Below are positions 24,522 to 34,147 of a stretch of DNA of 64,000 nt, in pieces (the stretch's first letter is position 1; the number at the start of each line of letters is the position of its first letter). Source of the DNA: Bog-159 sp963843255 (GTDB lineage: Bacteria > Acidobacteriota > Terriglobia > Bryobacterales > Bryobacteraceae); NCBI GenBank assembly GCA_963843255.1, contig CAWJJQ010000010.1:558001-622000 (forward strand), given 5' to 3'. Under the pieces are notes generated by a model, which saw only the letters and a list, made by a program, of their open reading frames with translations, was not told where the DNA came from and searched no databases. Made by a program: the position numbers and the translations under genes.

Positions 24522-27263
24522 TCACTTCACTTCAGCTTCAATGGCTTCCAATTCTTTGCCTGCTTCGGCCCATTTTCCCTGCGCGGCCAGTTCCCTGTAG
24601 CGGCGCAGATGCTGGCGCACACTCTCCAGGCGGCGATCGGCGTTTGCGGGTGTAACCCCGCCGGTCGGCGTCGGGGTAGTAGTCGCAGGCGCGCCCGCCT
24701 GCGCTTGCCGAACCAAGGTCTGCGCGCCCGAAGAAAGCTGCGCGATCGCCTGCTCGTAAGTGTCCGTATAAATCAGCCGGTTGCCCACCGCCAGCACGAT
24801 CTTCTTCAACTGCGGCATGCGCGCTTCGGTGGCTTGTATGTAGATCGGGTCCACGTACAAAAACGTGCTGTCCACGGGCAGCACCAGCGTAGGCGCGCGC
24901 AACACCTGTGAGCCTTGCTGGTTCCACAGCGTCAGGTCTTTGGAGATGGTCTGGTCCTGGTTGATGCGTGCCGCGATCTGTGCCGGACCGAAGATGAGTT
25001 CCTGCTTCGATAACTGCAACACCACTACTTCCCCCAGGTGATCGCCGTCGCAGCGCGCCAGCATCAAGCCGATCAGGTTGTCCTTCGAGCGCGGCGTGAA
25101 CGGCAGCAGCAGCAGAAATTCCGCCTCGTTCTCCCCAGGCAAACTGGCGACTACATAAGTAGGCGAAACCGACTCCACCTGCCCCTGCTGCGCGGCCGTG
25201 TAGCGCGCCAGGTCCCACACATCCTCCTTGTTATAGAAGGCCTGCGGATCGAGCATGTGATAGGTGCGGTAGATCTCCGCCTGGATCCGGAACATGGTTT
25301 CCGGATAGCGGGCATGCGCGCGCAAATCAGCGGGCATCTCCGCGGCCGCATGAAATAGCTTGGGAAAGAGCGTCTGATAGGCGCGGATAATGGGATCGTC
25401 GGGCGCGAAAATGTACAAGCGCGTTTCGCCGTCGTAAGCATCGATGGTAGCTTTGACCGCGTTGCGGATATAATTCACTTCGCCCAGGTCGGCGACATCC
25501 AGCGTGCGCGAGTACGGGTGCGCGTCGGAAGTGGTGTATCCATCCACCATCCACACCAGGCGCCCGGATGCGCTGATCACCAGGTAAGGGTCGCGGTCCC
25601 AGGAGATGAACCCGGCCAGCGTTTCCAGGCGGTCCCGGACCTTGCGCCGGATCATCATACGGCTGCCGGAAATGAGCGGATTCGGCAGCAGAATGTTGAT
25701 GTCGCCCTCGCGCACCGCGGCGGCCAGTCGCATCGGCAGTGAATCCACCGGAAAGCCGCCCGTGCCTTCGTATTGAGAGAGCACGTTGACGGCGCCCGAC
25801 GGATAGTTGAACTCCTGCTGCGCCGTGTGTACGAAGATGGGCTCCTGTACTTTCTCGCCGTAGTAAATCTCGGGGCGAGTCAGCTTCAGGCTGGGCGTCT
25901 TGATTACGGGCGGAGCATCCTCGATCAGCAGCACAGGCAAGCCATCCGGTGTTATGCTGCTGACCCCGGCCAGCACCACGCCATATCCGTGCGTGTAGAC
26001 GAAGTGCGGGTTGATCCAACTCTTGCTGGCATCCGGCAGTTGGTCGATATCCAGCTCGCGCGGGGTCAACAGCACCTGGCGATACGCCCCATCGATGGTA
26101 TACCGGTCCACATCGGTATCGGAGAAGACGTAGTATTGGCGCAGCGCCTGGATTTGGGTCACCGTGTCGTGAAATGCGCGCCAGTCCCACAGCCGCACGT
26201 TGTCGATGATGCTCTTGTGCTGCGCGGGATCGATGGGCGCCTCGGTGTGGACTTTGAATTCCACCTCGCGCATGCGCCGTTCCAGCCCGTATGCCGAGCG
26301 CGTCGCATGGATGTGGGTCTGGATGAAAGGCCGCTGGATCGAGATTTCGTTGGGCCGCACGTAGAGCGCGGACACGAGCCGGGGCACGGCGAACAGGATG
26401 ACCAGCGAAATCGCCATCGAAGCGGCCAGTATCCACCGCTTCAGCCACACCAGCACGGCCGCCGCCAGACACGCAACGATCACCAGTCCGTACAGCGGCA
26501 GGGCTACGTTCTGATCCACGTAGTCGATACCGGTCATGAAACCATGGTCGTCGTAGACCATCTGGTAACGCGCCAGGTAAAAGCGAAGAGACAGCGCCAG
26601 CAGGAAAACCATGATCGCGCCGCGCAGATAGCGGCTCTCGAGCCCGCCTTCCAGGCGGAAGAACGAGGGGTCCAACTGGCCCATCTGGCTGAACTCCGGA
26701 AGGCGGTGCCGGATTTGCCAGCCGCGCGCCGCGATCCAGTAAACCAGGACGCACACAATCACCAGTGCCAGCAGGTAGCCGCGCAGATCGGAATAAAACG
26801 GCAGATCGAACAAGTAGAATTTCAGCGGGAGGCCGAACACCGAATCGCGCCAGGCGTTGGCTTCCGCCGGTATGCCGCGCGCCCCCAGATAGCGCACCAC
26901 GGTCCAGGTTTCAATGGATCCGGCCGCGATCAGATATCCGACGAATAGCAGTCCGACGCTCGAGAGCCACGCGTAAAGGCGGTGCTCGGCGAGTCCCGTG
27001 CCGGCGAACTTCAGCGCGCGCGCATGCGCCACCCACAGCGCCGCGAAGGCTAGCAGCGTGGCGGCCAGCAGCGGCGCGAACCCATACGCCAGCATGCTGA
27101 ACCAGGTATCGAGCTGGCCCAGTTCTTTCCACCATTGATACTCGATGGAGAAGGACGCCAGCGAGCGCAATGCCAGCAGGACAACGACGATGAGCACCAC
27201 CAGCGTGATGCGACCGGCGCGGCCGCGCTTGCGCACACCGCGCTCGATACGGTACTGAGCCAT
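24522..27263 (-). CDS. UPF0182 family large membrane protein
   Basis: The 913-residue product begins with a basic segment (RIERGVRKRGRAGR) and about seven membrane helices within the first 310 residues, then a long exported part. The UPF0182 (COG1615) pattern is clear: SIEYQWWKELGQLDTWFSML, QNVALPLYGLVIVACLAAAV, and RPNEISIQRPFIQTHIHATR. The C-terminal end contains a Pro/Thr-rich linker and a short helical tail (RRLESVRQHLRRYRELA). The function is unknown; members are widely distributed in soil bacteria and cyanobacteria. No partner gene is obvious. Confidence 0.92.
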   Translation of the reverse strand: MAQYRIERGVRKRGRAGRITLVVLIVVVLLALRSLASFSIEYQWWKELGQLDTWFSMLAYGFAPLLAATLLAFAALWVAHARALKFAGTGLAEHRLYAWLSSVGLLFVGYLIAAGSIETWTVVRYLGARGIPAEANAWRDSVFGLPLKFYLFDLPFYSDLRGYLLALVIVCVLVYWIAARGWQIRHRLPEFSQMGQLDPSFFRLEGGLESRYLRGAIMVFLLALSLRFYLARYQMVYDDHGFMTGIDYVDQNVALPLYGLVIVACLAAAVLVWLKRWILAASMAISLVILFAVPRLVSALYVRPNEISIQRPFIQTHIHATRSAYGLERRMREVEFKVHTEAPIDPAQHKSIIDNVRLWDWRAFHDTVTQIQALRQYYVFSDTDVDRYTIDGAYRQVLLTPRELDIDQLPDASKSWINPHFVYTHGYGVVLAGVSSITPDGLPVLLIEDAPPVIKTPSLKLTRPEIYYGEKVQEPIFVHTAQQEFNYPSGAVNVLSQYEGTGGFPVDSLPMRLAAAVREGDINILLPNPLISGSRMMIRRKVRDRLETLAGFISWDRDPYLVISASGRLVWMVDGYTTSDAHPYSRTLDVADLGEVNYIRNAVKATIDAYDGETRLYIFAPDDPIIRAYQTLFPKLFHAAAEMPADLRAHARYPETMFRIQAEIYRTYHMLDPQAFYNKEDVWDLARYTAAQQGQVESVSPTYVVASLPGENEAEFLLLLPFTPRSKDNLIGLMLARCDGDHLGEVVVLQLSKQELIFGPAQIAARINQDQTISKDLTLWNQQGSQVLRAPTLVLPVDSTFLYVDPIYIQATEARMPQLKKIVLAVGNRLIYTDTYEQAIAQLSSGAQTLVRQAQAGAPATTTPTPTGGVTPANADRRLESVRQHLRRYRELAAQGKWAEAGKELEAIEAEVK

Positions 27264-27284
27264 GCCCGGAGTGTAACACCGGGC

Positions 27285-28151
27285 TCAGCGGCCGAGCATG
27301 GGGAACAGCTTGCGCAGATCCTCTTCTGTCGGCTGGCGGCCGTATTCGCAGATCTCGAACGCCTCGGCGTGCTGCACCTTGGCCGCGCGCTCCGGACCGT
27401 ACCACTTCTCGAGCGCCTTGCGGATCGCCGGCGTGATCTCGTTCGCACGGCTATTCGCCAGCCAGCGTTTCCGCTCCACAGGGTCGCGCGGCACCGAATC
27501 CAGGTTGCCATCCACCCACGGCAGCCATTCATAGACCTGCGACACGTGCGCATCCAGGGCCGCGACCTTCAGGTCGAAAACATCGTCGATGCTGATGGCC
27601 ACGTCCGGACGAAACGGCGCGGGTTTCTGGAAGTGATCTTCGTAATAGAGGAATACCGGGTTCTTGCGCAGCGGCGGCGTGTCGGGACAGACGTTCGGCA
27701 CCACCACCATGTACGCCGCATCCTGCACCAGGACGCCGGTGTAGCGGTGATCGGGATGGTAATCGTTGGGCCGCGGCGCCAGCACGATGTCGGCGTTCCA
27801 TTGCCGGATGCGGCGGATGATCTGCTCGCGCACCGGAAGGGTGGGCAGCAGTTCGCCGTCGTGGTTATCCAGCACCTCGTAGGTGATGCCCAGGCGCCGG
27901 CCGGATTCCTCCGCTTCGGCGCGGCGGCGTTTGGCCAAGGCGCCGCCTCCCATGGTCTGATGGCCGGCATCCCCGTTAGTGACCGAAACGAACTTCACCT
28001 TGGCGCCCATGGCGCGAAACTTCGCCGCTACGCCGGCTGCCCGGATATCGCAATCATCCGGGTGCGCGCCGAACGCAATCACGTGCAGCGTACTATCCTG
28101 TGCCAGCAATACGGCCGCGGGTATCATTAGAGCCATCCAAAATCGCAGCAT
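27285..28151 (-). CDS. Secreted PIG-L family N-acetylglucosaminyl deacetylase
   Basis: I start at MLRFWMALM (288 residues) because GGGGACG lies upstream and the signal peptide begins here; an ATG ten codons earlier would overlap the neighbour. The zinc motif AHPDD occurs at GAHPDDCDI and a third ligand at NDYHPDHRYTG, both hallmarks of LmbE/PIG-L deacetylases, which remove N-acetyl groups from sugar conjugates. It starts two bases after a Gfo/Idh/MocA gene, implying a shared operon and a joint role in processing an exported amino sugar (inference). Confidence 0.9.
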   Translation of the reverse strand: MLRFWMALMIPAAVLLAQDSTLHVIAFGAHPDDCDIRAAGVAAKFRAMGAKVKFVSVTNGDAGHQTMGGGALAKRRRAEAEESGRRLGITYEVLDNHDGELLPTLPVREQIIRRIRQWNADIVLAPRPNDYHPDHRYTGVLVQDAAYMVVVPNVCPDTPPLRKNPVFLYYEDHFQKPAPFRPDVAISIDDVFDLKVAALDAHVSQVYEWLPWVDGNLDSVPRDPVERKRWLANSRANEITPAIRKALEKWYGPERAAKVQHAEAFEICEYGRQPTEEDLRKLFPMLGR

Positions 28152-28153
28152 CG

Positions 28154-29308
28154 CTAAACGTCCCCGAATTCGTCTTTCCACACTGCCTCCCGCTTGTTAT
28201 AAAGCGCCGTGCGCCCCAGTATCGCAAACAGCGTGCTGATCGCCGACCGTTCCGCCACGTTCTCCACCTCGCCATTCTGGACCCGCGTCAGGAACGCGTC
28301 AATGGCGTCGTTGGTGATGTCGCGGCTGGAAGGAATAGTTTCCACGTCCTTCGGACCCTTGTGGTGGATCATGCGGGCGCGCGAGGTTTCGAGCACGCCT
28401 TTCGTTCCCGTGAATTCCTCACCAACCCGAGCAAAACCCGGAGGGCTGATCTGGTTGGCCTCGAAATTCACATGGATGCCATTGGGAAACTCGAACGACA
28501 GCGACAGGTGATCGAGGATCTCCATGGACGTCCTGACCTTGGTGCCGGCCATGCCCACCGCGCGGATAGGCCGCGCGTCCAGGAACCAGTGCAGCACGTC
28601 GAAATTGTGGCAATCCTGCTCCACGATGAAGTCGCCCGAGTAGTCGCGATAGGCGAACCAGTTGCGCAGGTGCTCGATCTTGGGATCGTCGTACGGCGCG
28701 CGATGGAACGGGTCGCCGCTGATCCAGAAAGCGCGCGCGTTCACCAGATCGCCGATCTGACCTTCGCGGAGGCGCTTGTAAGCCTCCAGGTAGACCGGAC
28801 CGTAGCGCTGCTGGAATCCGACCGAAACGTTCTTCTTGGGATCGGCCTTGCGCGCCGCCGCGATCACGGTCTTCACGCCTTCCAGATTCACGCCCATGGG
28901 CTTTTCGCAGTAGACGTGCTTGCGCGACTCGATGGCCGCGGCCAGCATTCGCGGGTGCTCGAAGGGCGGCGTGGCAATGATCACGACGTCCAAGTCGCTG
29001 GCGCTGAGCAATTTCTCGTAATCTTTGTAGACGACCGGCTTTTCGATCTTGATCTTCTGCGTGCCGATCTCGATGCGGTCGTCAAACAGGTCGCACAGCG
29101 CGGTGACACGCGCGCGCGGGTCGGCATTGAAGATGCCTGCATCGTACTGCCCGCGTCCGCCGACGCCGACCAGCCCGACCGTGATCTTGGAATTCGCCTG
29201 CGATCCCCGCACCGCCTCGGGGCGGACGATGGTGAAACCGGCGGCCAACGCCGCGCCGGTCTTTTCCAGGATCTGCCGCCGGGAAAGGCCGGGACTGTTT
29301 TCAGACAT
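28154..29308 (-). CDS. Gfo/Idh/MocA oxidoreductase with Tat signal
   Basis: Started at MSENSPGLSRRQILEK (384 residues, AAGGAG upstream). A twin-arginine leader SRRQILEKTGAALAAGF precedes a Rossmann fold beginning KITVGLVGVGGRGQYDAG, the conserved HVYCEKPMG (catalytic lysine of the EKP motif) and a C-terminal substrate domain with DFIVEQDCHNFDVLHWFLD. Such Tat-exported NAD(P)-dependent oxidoreductases are common in acidobacteria; related ones act as glycosidases or sugar oxidoreductases. It is directly followed by the PIG-L gene. Confidence 0.92.
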   Translation of the reverse strand: MSENSPGLSRRQILEKTGAALAAGFTIVRPEAVRGSQANSKITVGLVGVGGRGQYDAGIFNADPRARVTALCDLFDDRIEIGTQKIKIEKPVVYKDYEKLLSASDLDVVIIATPPFEHPRMLAAAIESRKHVYCEKPMGVNLEGVKTVIAAARKADPKKNVSVGFQQRYGPVYLEAYKRLREGQIGDLVNARAFWISGDPFHRAPYDDPKIEHLRNWFAYRDYSGDFIVEQDCHNFDVLHWFLDARPIRAVGMAGTKVRTSMEILDHLSLSFEFPNGIHVNFEANQISPPGFARVGEEFTGTKGVLETSRARMIHHKGPKDVETIPSSRDITNDAIDAFLTRVQNGEVENVAERSAISTLFAILGRTALYNKREAVWKDEFGDV

Positions 29309-29378
29309 GGCTAAAAGGATCTCCTTCAGCGAATTATATGCCAATGCAGGTTCCGGGTCGCGAGGTTTGCCGGGCGGC

Positions 29379-30473
29379 TTAGGTAATATCCTCGGGAGGC
29401 CGGATCTCCGTAGCCTGCAGACCCCTGCGCGCGTGGTGGTGAATCTCGCTCAGATTCAACCCCGTCAGAGCGGTGGCAATGGCGCCGCCGGCGATCAGCG
29501 GCAGCGTCAGCGCGCCCCACAGGACGAACGAGAACGTGGCCGCATCGTTGCGTTCCACGCCAAAGACATCGTGCAGGGCGATCAGGCAGGCTACATTGAT
29601 CAGGCCGATATTGCCCGGAGCGTTGGGCACTACGGTTCCCAGCCGCACGATGGCCAGCACAGCCGTGGCGTCCCAGGCCGAGAGATCCAGTTGGAATGCC
29701 TTCATTAGCGCCCAGACCGAGAGCACCTGCAAGAGGAGGTACAGGAAGCTCACCGGCATCACGCGCGCCAGCGTCCGCCAGTTGCCCATGGTATGCAGGC
29801 CCTCCACCACGTGACGCAGCGTCGCGGCCCAACGGCTTTCCCTGACCATGGCGTGCGCGTGGCTCTTGTGGAACATCACGTAAGCCAGCATCACCAGCCC
29901 GGCGACCGTCAGGCCTTCCAGCAGATTTACGGTGTCGGTCAACCACGCTGGAATGCCCTTCAGGCGCTGCGCCGCGATTACGAACGACAGAACCATCCAG
30001 AAGCCGTCGATCAGCCGCTCGATGGCAGCGGAGGCGAACACCACCGAGAGCAACTCATCGTTCCAGTGCGCCACCAGGTAGCAGCGGATCAGCTCGCCGA
30101 CGCGCAGCGGCAGCACCTCATTGGCGAACAGGCCGATGAAGATCGCCTGCACTGTGCGCCAGAAGGGCAGCCGGTCCACCGGCCGGAAGAGCAGCACCCA
30201 GCGCCACGCGTGACAGAAGTAAACCGATACATCGAGTGCCATGCCCAGCGCCAACCACTTCCATTCGAGCTGGCGCAATTGCGGGATCAGGTTGGCAAGG
30301 TTATAGCTGTGAAAGACCCACAGCAGACAGGCGGCGGACAGTGCCCAGCCCAACGCTTGCGGCACCCAGTGCGGCATTCTGCGGCGCGCCGCCCAGACCC
30401 GGCTCAGCCAGGAGGATGGCGGCGGGGGATCTGGAGCAGGTGGCACACTATGCGCAGTCGGTGGGGGGCCCAA
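29379..30473 (-). CDS. YbhN / lysylphosphatidylglycerol synthase-type flippase domain protein
   Basis: The 364-residue product (TTG start) has about eight membrane helices and the UPF0104/LPG_synthase_TM pattern: FANEVLPLRVGELIRCYLV (a conserved loop), a central ALMKAFQLDLSAWDATAVLA, and TVVPNAPGNIGLINVACL. The domain occurs alone or fused to the LPG synthase catalytic domain; here only the membrane part is present, so lipid translocation rather than aminoacylation is expected. The start is not certain: GTG codons follow within the Pro-rich N-terminus. Confidence 0.85.
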   Translation of the reverse strand: MGPPPTAHSVPPAPDPPPPSSWLSRVWAARRRMPHWVPQALGWALSAACLLWVFHSYNLANLIPQLRQLEWKWLALGMALDVSVYFCHAWRWVLLFRPVDRLPFWRTVQAIFIGLFANEVLPLRVGELIRCYLVAHWNDELLSVVFASAAIERLIDGFWMVLSFVIAAQRLKGIPAWLTDTVNLLEGLTVAGLVMLAYVMFHKSHAHAMVRESRWAATLRHVVEGLHTMGNWRTLARVMPVSFLYLLLQVLSVWALMKAFQLDLSAWDATAVLAIVRLGTVVPNAPGNIGLINVACLIALHDVFGVERNDAATFSFVLWGALTLPLIAGGAIATALTGLNLSEIHHHARRGLQATEIRPPEDIT

Positions 30474-30506
30474 GTGCCTATCATACGCTGATGGGCGGCG
30501 GCGGGA

Positions 30507-33278
30507 CTAAAAGTGCAGACTGATCGTCGCGGTCAACGCGCGCGGCGAAACGTAGTGGGTTCCGCTGAACGTGGAAAGGAAATTGTAAAGCGCGTATTCG
30601 TTGGTGATATTCACGGCCGTCAGGCGCAAGTTCCATTTATACCGGTCGCCGTGAAAGATATTGTCTTCGCCGACGGCGACGTCGAAGAGGCTGCGCGGTT
30701 GGATGCGCGCGGGATTGTGATCGTTGTTCTCCGTCCCGGCGACGGGTATCTTCACCAGGCTCGAACCGTACTGGGAAGCGGGGCACAATCCGTTGGGGCT
30801 GATCGGCGTGGTGGGCGTGGCGTGCACCGTCCCGCAATACAAGCCGGCCTCGAACTGCTGGTCCGGCGTCAGACCGGACACATCCACTGTGGAAGCCGTC
30901 CCACTGGGACCGTTGGCGCAATCGCTCCCGGCGCATGGCACCGGACCGGCCACCATGCCGCTGTCGTACCGCCAGTTAAAGCTGAACCACGGCCCTTTCT
31001 TCAAGGGCTGGTATTGCAGGTGGGTGGTCTCGTTGAAATTCTCGTCGTGGTCGATGCGGAAGACTTCGCAACCGGTGGCCGGCGGGCAGAACGGCGTGGA
31101 ACCGATGCCGCTCACCTGCGGCTCGAAGAATCGCGCCGACACGTGCGACATCACCGCAAATGCCGTCAGGCCGTGCCACTCCGGCATGCTGACCCGGATC
31201 GCGTAGCCGGGTATCTTCGAGCGGTCCCACTCGATGGGAAACGTGATCGGCGAGTTGCCCAGCACGCTGAAATCGTAAGCCTTGTGGGTGTACTTCCAGA
31301 TGTATTCGCCGTCCACCACCAGGTATTTCCCGAAGGCCTGCTGGATTCCGGCGTGAAACTCGTTGCGCCAGCCGGGGCTCAACGGGGAATTGGATGCGCA
31401 GGGGCTGCCGCTGGAGGCCATCAGCGCATTGATCACGGGGTAGGTGCAGCCCTCGCTCGAGAGCACCAGGTTCTCGTTGAACGGAGTCTCAAGCGTCCGG
31501 GCATAGGAGACGCGCAGCACGGTATTGGTCGGCTTCACATGATAGGCGATGCCCAGCCGCGGCTCCGGCTGGGTGGCGGAAACAAGACCGTCGTAATAAT
31601 CGAAGCGCATCCCCAGGTTGAAGGTCCAGTTCCGCTTGGTGATGGTGTCCTGGATATAGGATGCGAGCTCCCGTATATTGGCATGGCCGTAAAACCGGTA
31701 AAGCCCGCCGGTTGAATTCGGACAGTTGTCCGACCCAGGGAGCAGCGCGGTGCGCGTCAAATCGTAACAGGCCAGAGTCGGACTGAAACTCGGATTCGGC
31801 ACCAGCGGGCCGGTGCAGTTTGCCGGATTCGTGAGCGCCGGACTGGTGTAAGGACTTCCGTCCGCATTTAGACAAACGCTGTTCGACAGCGGATCGACCA
31901 GTCCGAAACTGTCGCGCTCTGTCAGGATGGTGTCCTCGTAAGTGATCCCGGCCTTGAGATTATGGATGCCCTTGGCGTACGAAAACGAAGTGCGAATTCC
32001 CAGGTTGGTCAGCGTGCGGTCCTGGCCGATCGTCTGCAGTTGCAAGTCAGGGACGAGGTCCGCGAAGGGATTGTCGCTGGGATAGTAGTTATATTGATCC
32101 TGCCGCGCGAAGGCGCCGAAGGTGAGCAGTGCGCTGGGGCTGAGAATCCGGGTCCAAGTGGGCGCCACGTTGAAGGTACGGATCTGCGAGCGCTGGTCCG
32201 CAGGGCCCACCGGCATGCCATTCGGCCCCAGGCCGCCATTGTTCACCACCAGACCGTTCCAGGCGGTGGCGTCCTGCGCGTCGTAAGAATTGGGGGTCTG
32301 GAACCAGGAGCGCGTGAAGCCCAGATTGAAGTTCAGCGAGTCGGCATTCGTGGGCTTCAAATCGACGCGGTCGAAGAAGTTCTCCTGGTTGCCGTGATCG
32401 TGCATCACGTTAAACTCCGGCCCATCCAGAAAGCGGCCGGTATCCATGCCGCTGGCGGAAATGAAGTTGCCCCAGGATTGTCCGCCATAGCCCAGATTGA
32501 ACCCGGCGTTGGCCGTACCGAAGGAGCCGTAAGAGGTGGTCACGTCGCCGTGCGGCTGCGTATCGCCCAGGCCGGAGCGCGTTGTCACTACCACCACCAA
32601 GCTGGTCTTGTCGCCATACTCCGCGGGAGGCGCGCCTTCGATCACCTCCATGGACTGCACCGCGTCGAGTGGAAGCTGGTTCGAGAAGACTTTGCTTTGC
32701 TGATCGCTGATGGGCTGGCCATCCACGCTGAAGGAGTTCGACGCGTGGTCGCCCAAACCGTGAAACAGCCCGTTGGAGTCCGCCGATACGCCGGGCGAGG
32801 CCAGGGTCACCAGCGAACTGAGTGACGAAGACTGGCTCTCCAGGGGCATTTTATCGAACAGCTCGCGATCCACGTCGGTGTGGGCGGTGGGAGTGCTTTC
32901 AATCAAGTCCGCGCCGGCTTCCACGGTGACGGACTGCTTGGCCTCGCCCACCGTGAGCGTGATCTTCAGATCTAACGCGACTGGCGACCGCACATCCACA
33001 TCCTGAGTGGCCGGGTCGAATCCCGCGGCTGTTACACTCGCGTGGTAGTTGTTATACGGAATATTATCGAACTGGAATTTGCCTTCGGTGTCGGTCAGCG
33101 CGCCGCGGGTGAAGTGCGACACCGGGTTCTGAATAGTGACGGCGGCGCCCGCGATGGACGCGCCGGAGGGATCGAGCACCACGCCGTGAACTGTGCCGGA
33201 TGTGCCGCCGGACTGTGCGAAAACGGCCGCTACAGTTACGGACAGCACCATCAGCACACCAGTTGCGAGCCGTTTCAT
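30507..33278 (-). CDS. TonB-dependent receptor with carboxypeptidase-regulatory-like domain
   Basis: The 923-residue product has a signal peptide (LMVLSVTVAAVFAQ), an N-terminal Cna/carboxypeptidase-regulatory-like beta-sandwich (TVHGVVLDPSGASIAGAAVT), a plug domain with SFSVDGQPISDQQSKVFSNQ and MEVIEGAPPAEYGDKTS, and a large outer-membrane barrel ending in ALTATISLHF. Ending with Phe is typical for barrel insertion. Such acidobacterial receptors import large substrates, probably glycans. A LytS/LytR pair lies just upstream on the same strand. No obvious partner hydrolase is adjacent. Confidence 0.93.
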   Translation of the reverse strand: MKRLATGVLMVLSVTVAAVFAQSGGTSGTVHGVVLDPSGASIAGAAVTIQNPVSHFTRGALTDTEGKFQFDNIPYNNYHASVTAAGFDPATQDVDVRSPVALDLKITLTVGEAKQSVTVEAGADLIESTPTAHTDVDRELFDKMPLESQSSSLSSLVTLASPGVSADSNGLFHGLGDHASNSFSVDGQPISDQQSKVFSNQLPLDAVQSMEVIEGAPPAEYGDKTSLVVVVTTRSGLGDTQPHGDVTTSYGSFGTANAGFNLGYGGQSWGNFISASGMDTGRFLDGPEFNVMHDHGNQENFFDRVDLKPTNADSLNFNLGFTRSWFQTPNSYDAQDATAWNGLVVNNGGLGPNGMPVGPADQRSQIRTFNVAPTWTRILSPSALLTFGAFARQDQYNYYPSDNPFADLVPDLQLQTIGQDRTLTNLGIRTSFSYAKGIHNLKAGITYEDTILTERDSFGLVDPLSNSVCLNADGSPYTSPALTNPANCTGPLVPNPSFSPTLACYDLTRTALLPGSDNCPNSTGGLYRFYGHANIRELASYIQDTITKRNWTFNLGMRFDYYDGLVSATQPEPRLGIAYHVKPTNTVLRVSYARTLETPFNENLVLSSEGCTYPVINALMASSGSPCASNSPLSPGWRNEFHAGIQQAFGKYLVVDGEYIWKYTHKAYDFSVLGNSPITFPIEWDRSKIPGYAIRVSMPEWHGLTAFAVMSHVSARFFEPQVSGIGSTPFCPPATGCEVFRIDHDENFNETTHLQYQPLKKGPWFSFNWRYDSGMVAGPVPCAGSDCANGPSGTASTVDVSGLTPDQQFEAGLYCGTVHATPTTPISPNGLCPASQYGSSLVKIPVAGTENNDHNPARIQPRSLFDVAVGEDNIFHGDRYKWNLRLTAVNITNEYALYNFLSTFSGTHYVSPRALTATISLHF

Positions 33279-33388
33279 ATCCTACTCTCGATTGTGTGAG
33301 GGAGCTGGATAGCGTCCTAGGAAAATCTGACTGGCGGACGGGTACCGGCGGTGAGTGAACTACTTTTGGCGGCAGGCGGACGGCTGCG

Positions 33389-34147
33389 CTACCAGTTTAA
33401 AAGCTGCCGTATGTTGCGCGCCTGCCGCTTGCTGGCGATGAATTCCTGATCGTTGTTGAGCGTAATGAGCCAGCGCTGGCTGCTCAACGCGCTCATTTTG
33501 CGCACGTGATCCACGTTCACCAGCGCGTTGCGGTGGATGCGCTGAAAATTGGCGCTGCGCAGGCGCTCCTCCAATACCTTAAGGGTCTGGGTCGCCATGT
33601 AGCGCTTACGCGCCGTGCTGATCCAGACCATGTCGCCTTCTGCCTGAAAGGCGAAGATCTCATCCGCGTTGAGCAGGAAATATTCGGCGCCGGCTTTGCC
33701 CACGATCTTCTTGAGGCGCCGGCCGGGCGCCGCGGGTTCGGCGATCTCCTGCAGGCGGGCCAGCCGTTCGGCCGCTTCCCGGCCGCTGATCCGCTTAACC
33801 CGTTCGACCGCCTGCGCCAGGCGATCCTGTCTCACGGGCTTGAGCAGGTAGTCGATAGCCCCGGCCTCGAAAGCCTCGAGCGCGTACTTATCGTAGGCCG
33901 TGACGATCACGATCACCGGCATGTGGGTAATGGCGCGGATCTTTCGGATCACCTCAAAGCCGCCCATGCCAGGCATCTGCAGATCAAGCAGCACCAGGTC
34001 CGGCTGGCGGCCGGCGATCTGATCGAGCGCGGCCATGCCGTTGTCCGCCTCGCCGACGATCTCGACATCGCCGACGGCTTCCAGTTCTTCGCGCAGGACC
34101 CGGCGCGCGACCGGTTCGTCGTCAACGATCAGCGTCTTCAATGCCAT
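33389..34147 (-). CDS. LytTR-type response regulator
   Basis: I start at MALKTLIVDDEP (252 residues), whose ATG overlaps the kinase stop by one base; an upstream in-frame ATG would extend into the kinase. A receiver domain carries the phosphoacceptor Asp55 in DLVLLDLQMPGMGG and the Lys-containing PVRQDRLAQA region. The C-terminal LytTR DNA-binding domain runs from about residue 150 (GKAGAEYFLLNADEIFAFQA) to the end (IHRNALVNVDHVRKM). It is the partner of the adjacent LytS-like kinase and a candidate regulator of the downstream receptor gene. Confidence 0.93.
   Translation of the reverse strand: MALKTLIVDDEPVARRVLREELEAVGDVEIVGEADNGMAALDQIAGRQPDLVLLDLQMPGMGGFEVIRKIRAITHMPVIVIVTAYDKYALEAFEAGAIDYLLKPVRQDRLAQAVERVKRISGREAAERLARLQEIAEPAAPGRRLKKIVGKAGAEYFLLNADEIFAFQAEGDMVWISTARKRYMATQTLKVLEERLRSANFQRIHRNALVNVDHVRKMSALSSQRWLITLNNDQEFIASKRQARNIRQLLNW

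Noticed and set aside
25327..26754. A 475-codon minus-strand frame inside the UPF0182 gene
   Set aside because: It is Arg/Pro/Gly-rich shadow sequence overlapping a well-defined membrane protein gene in another frame.
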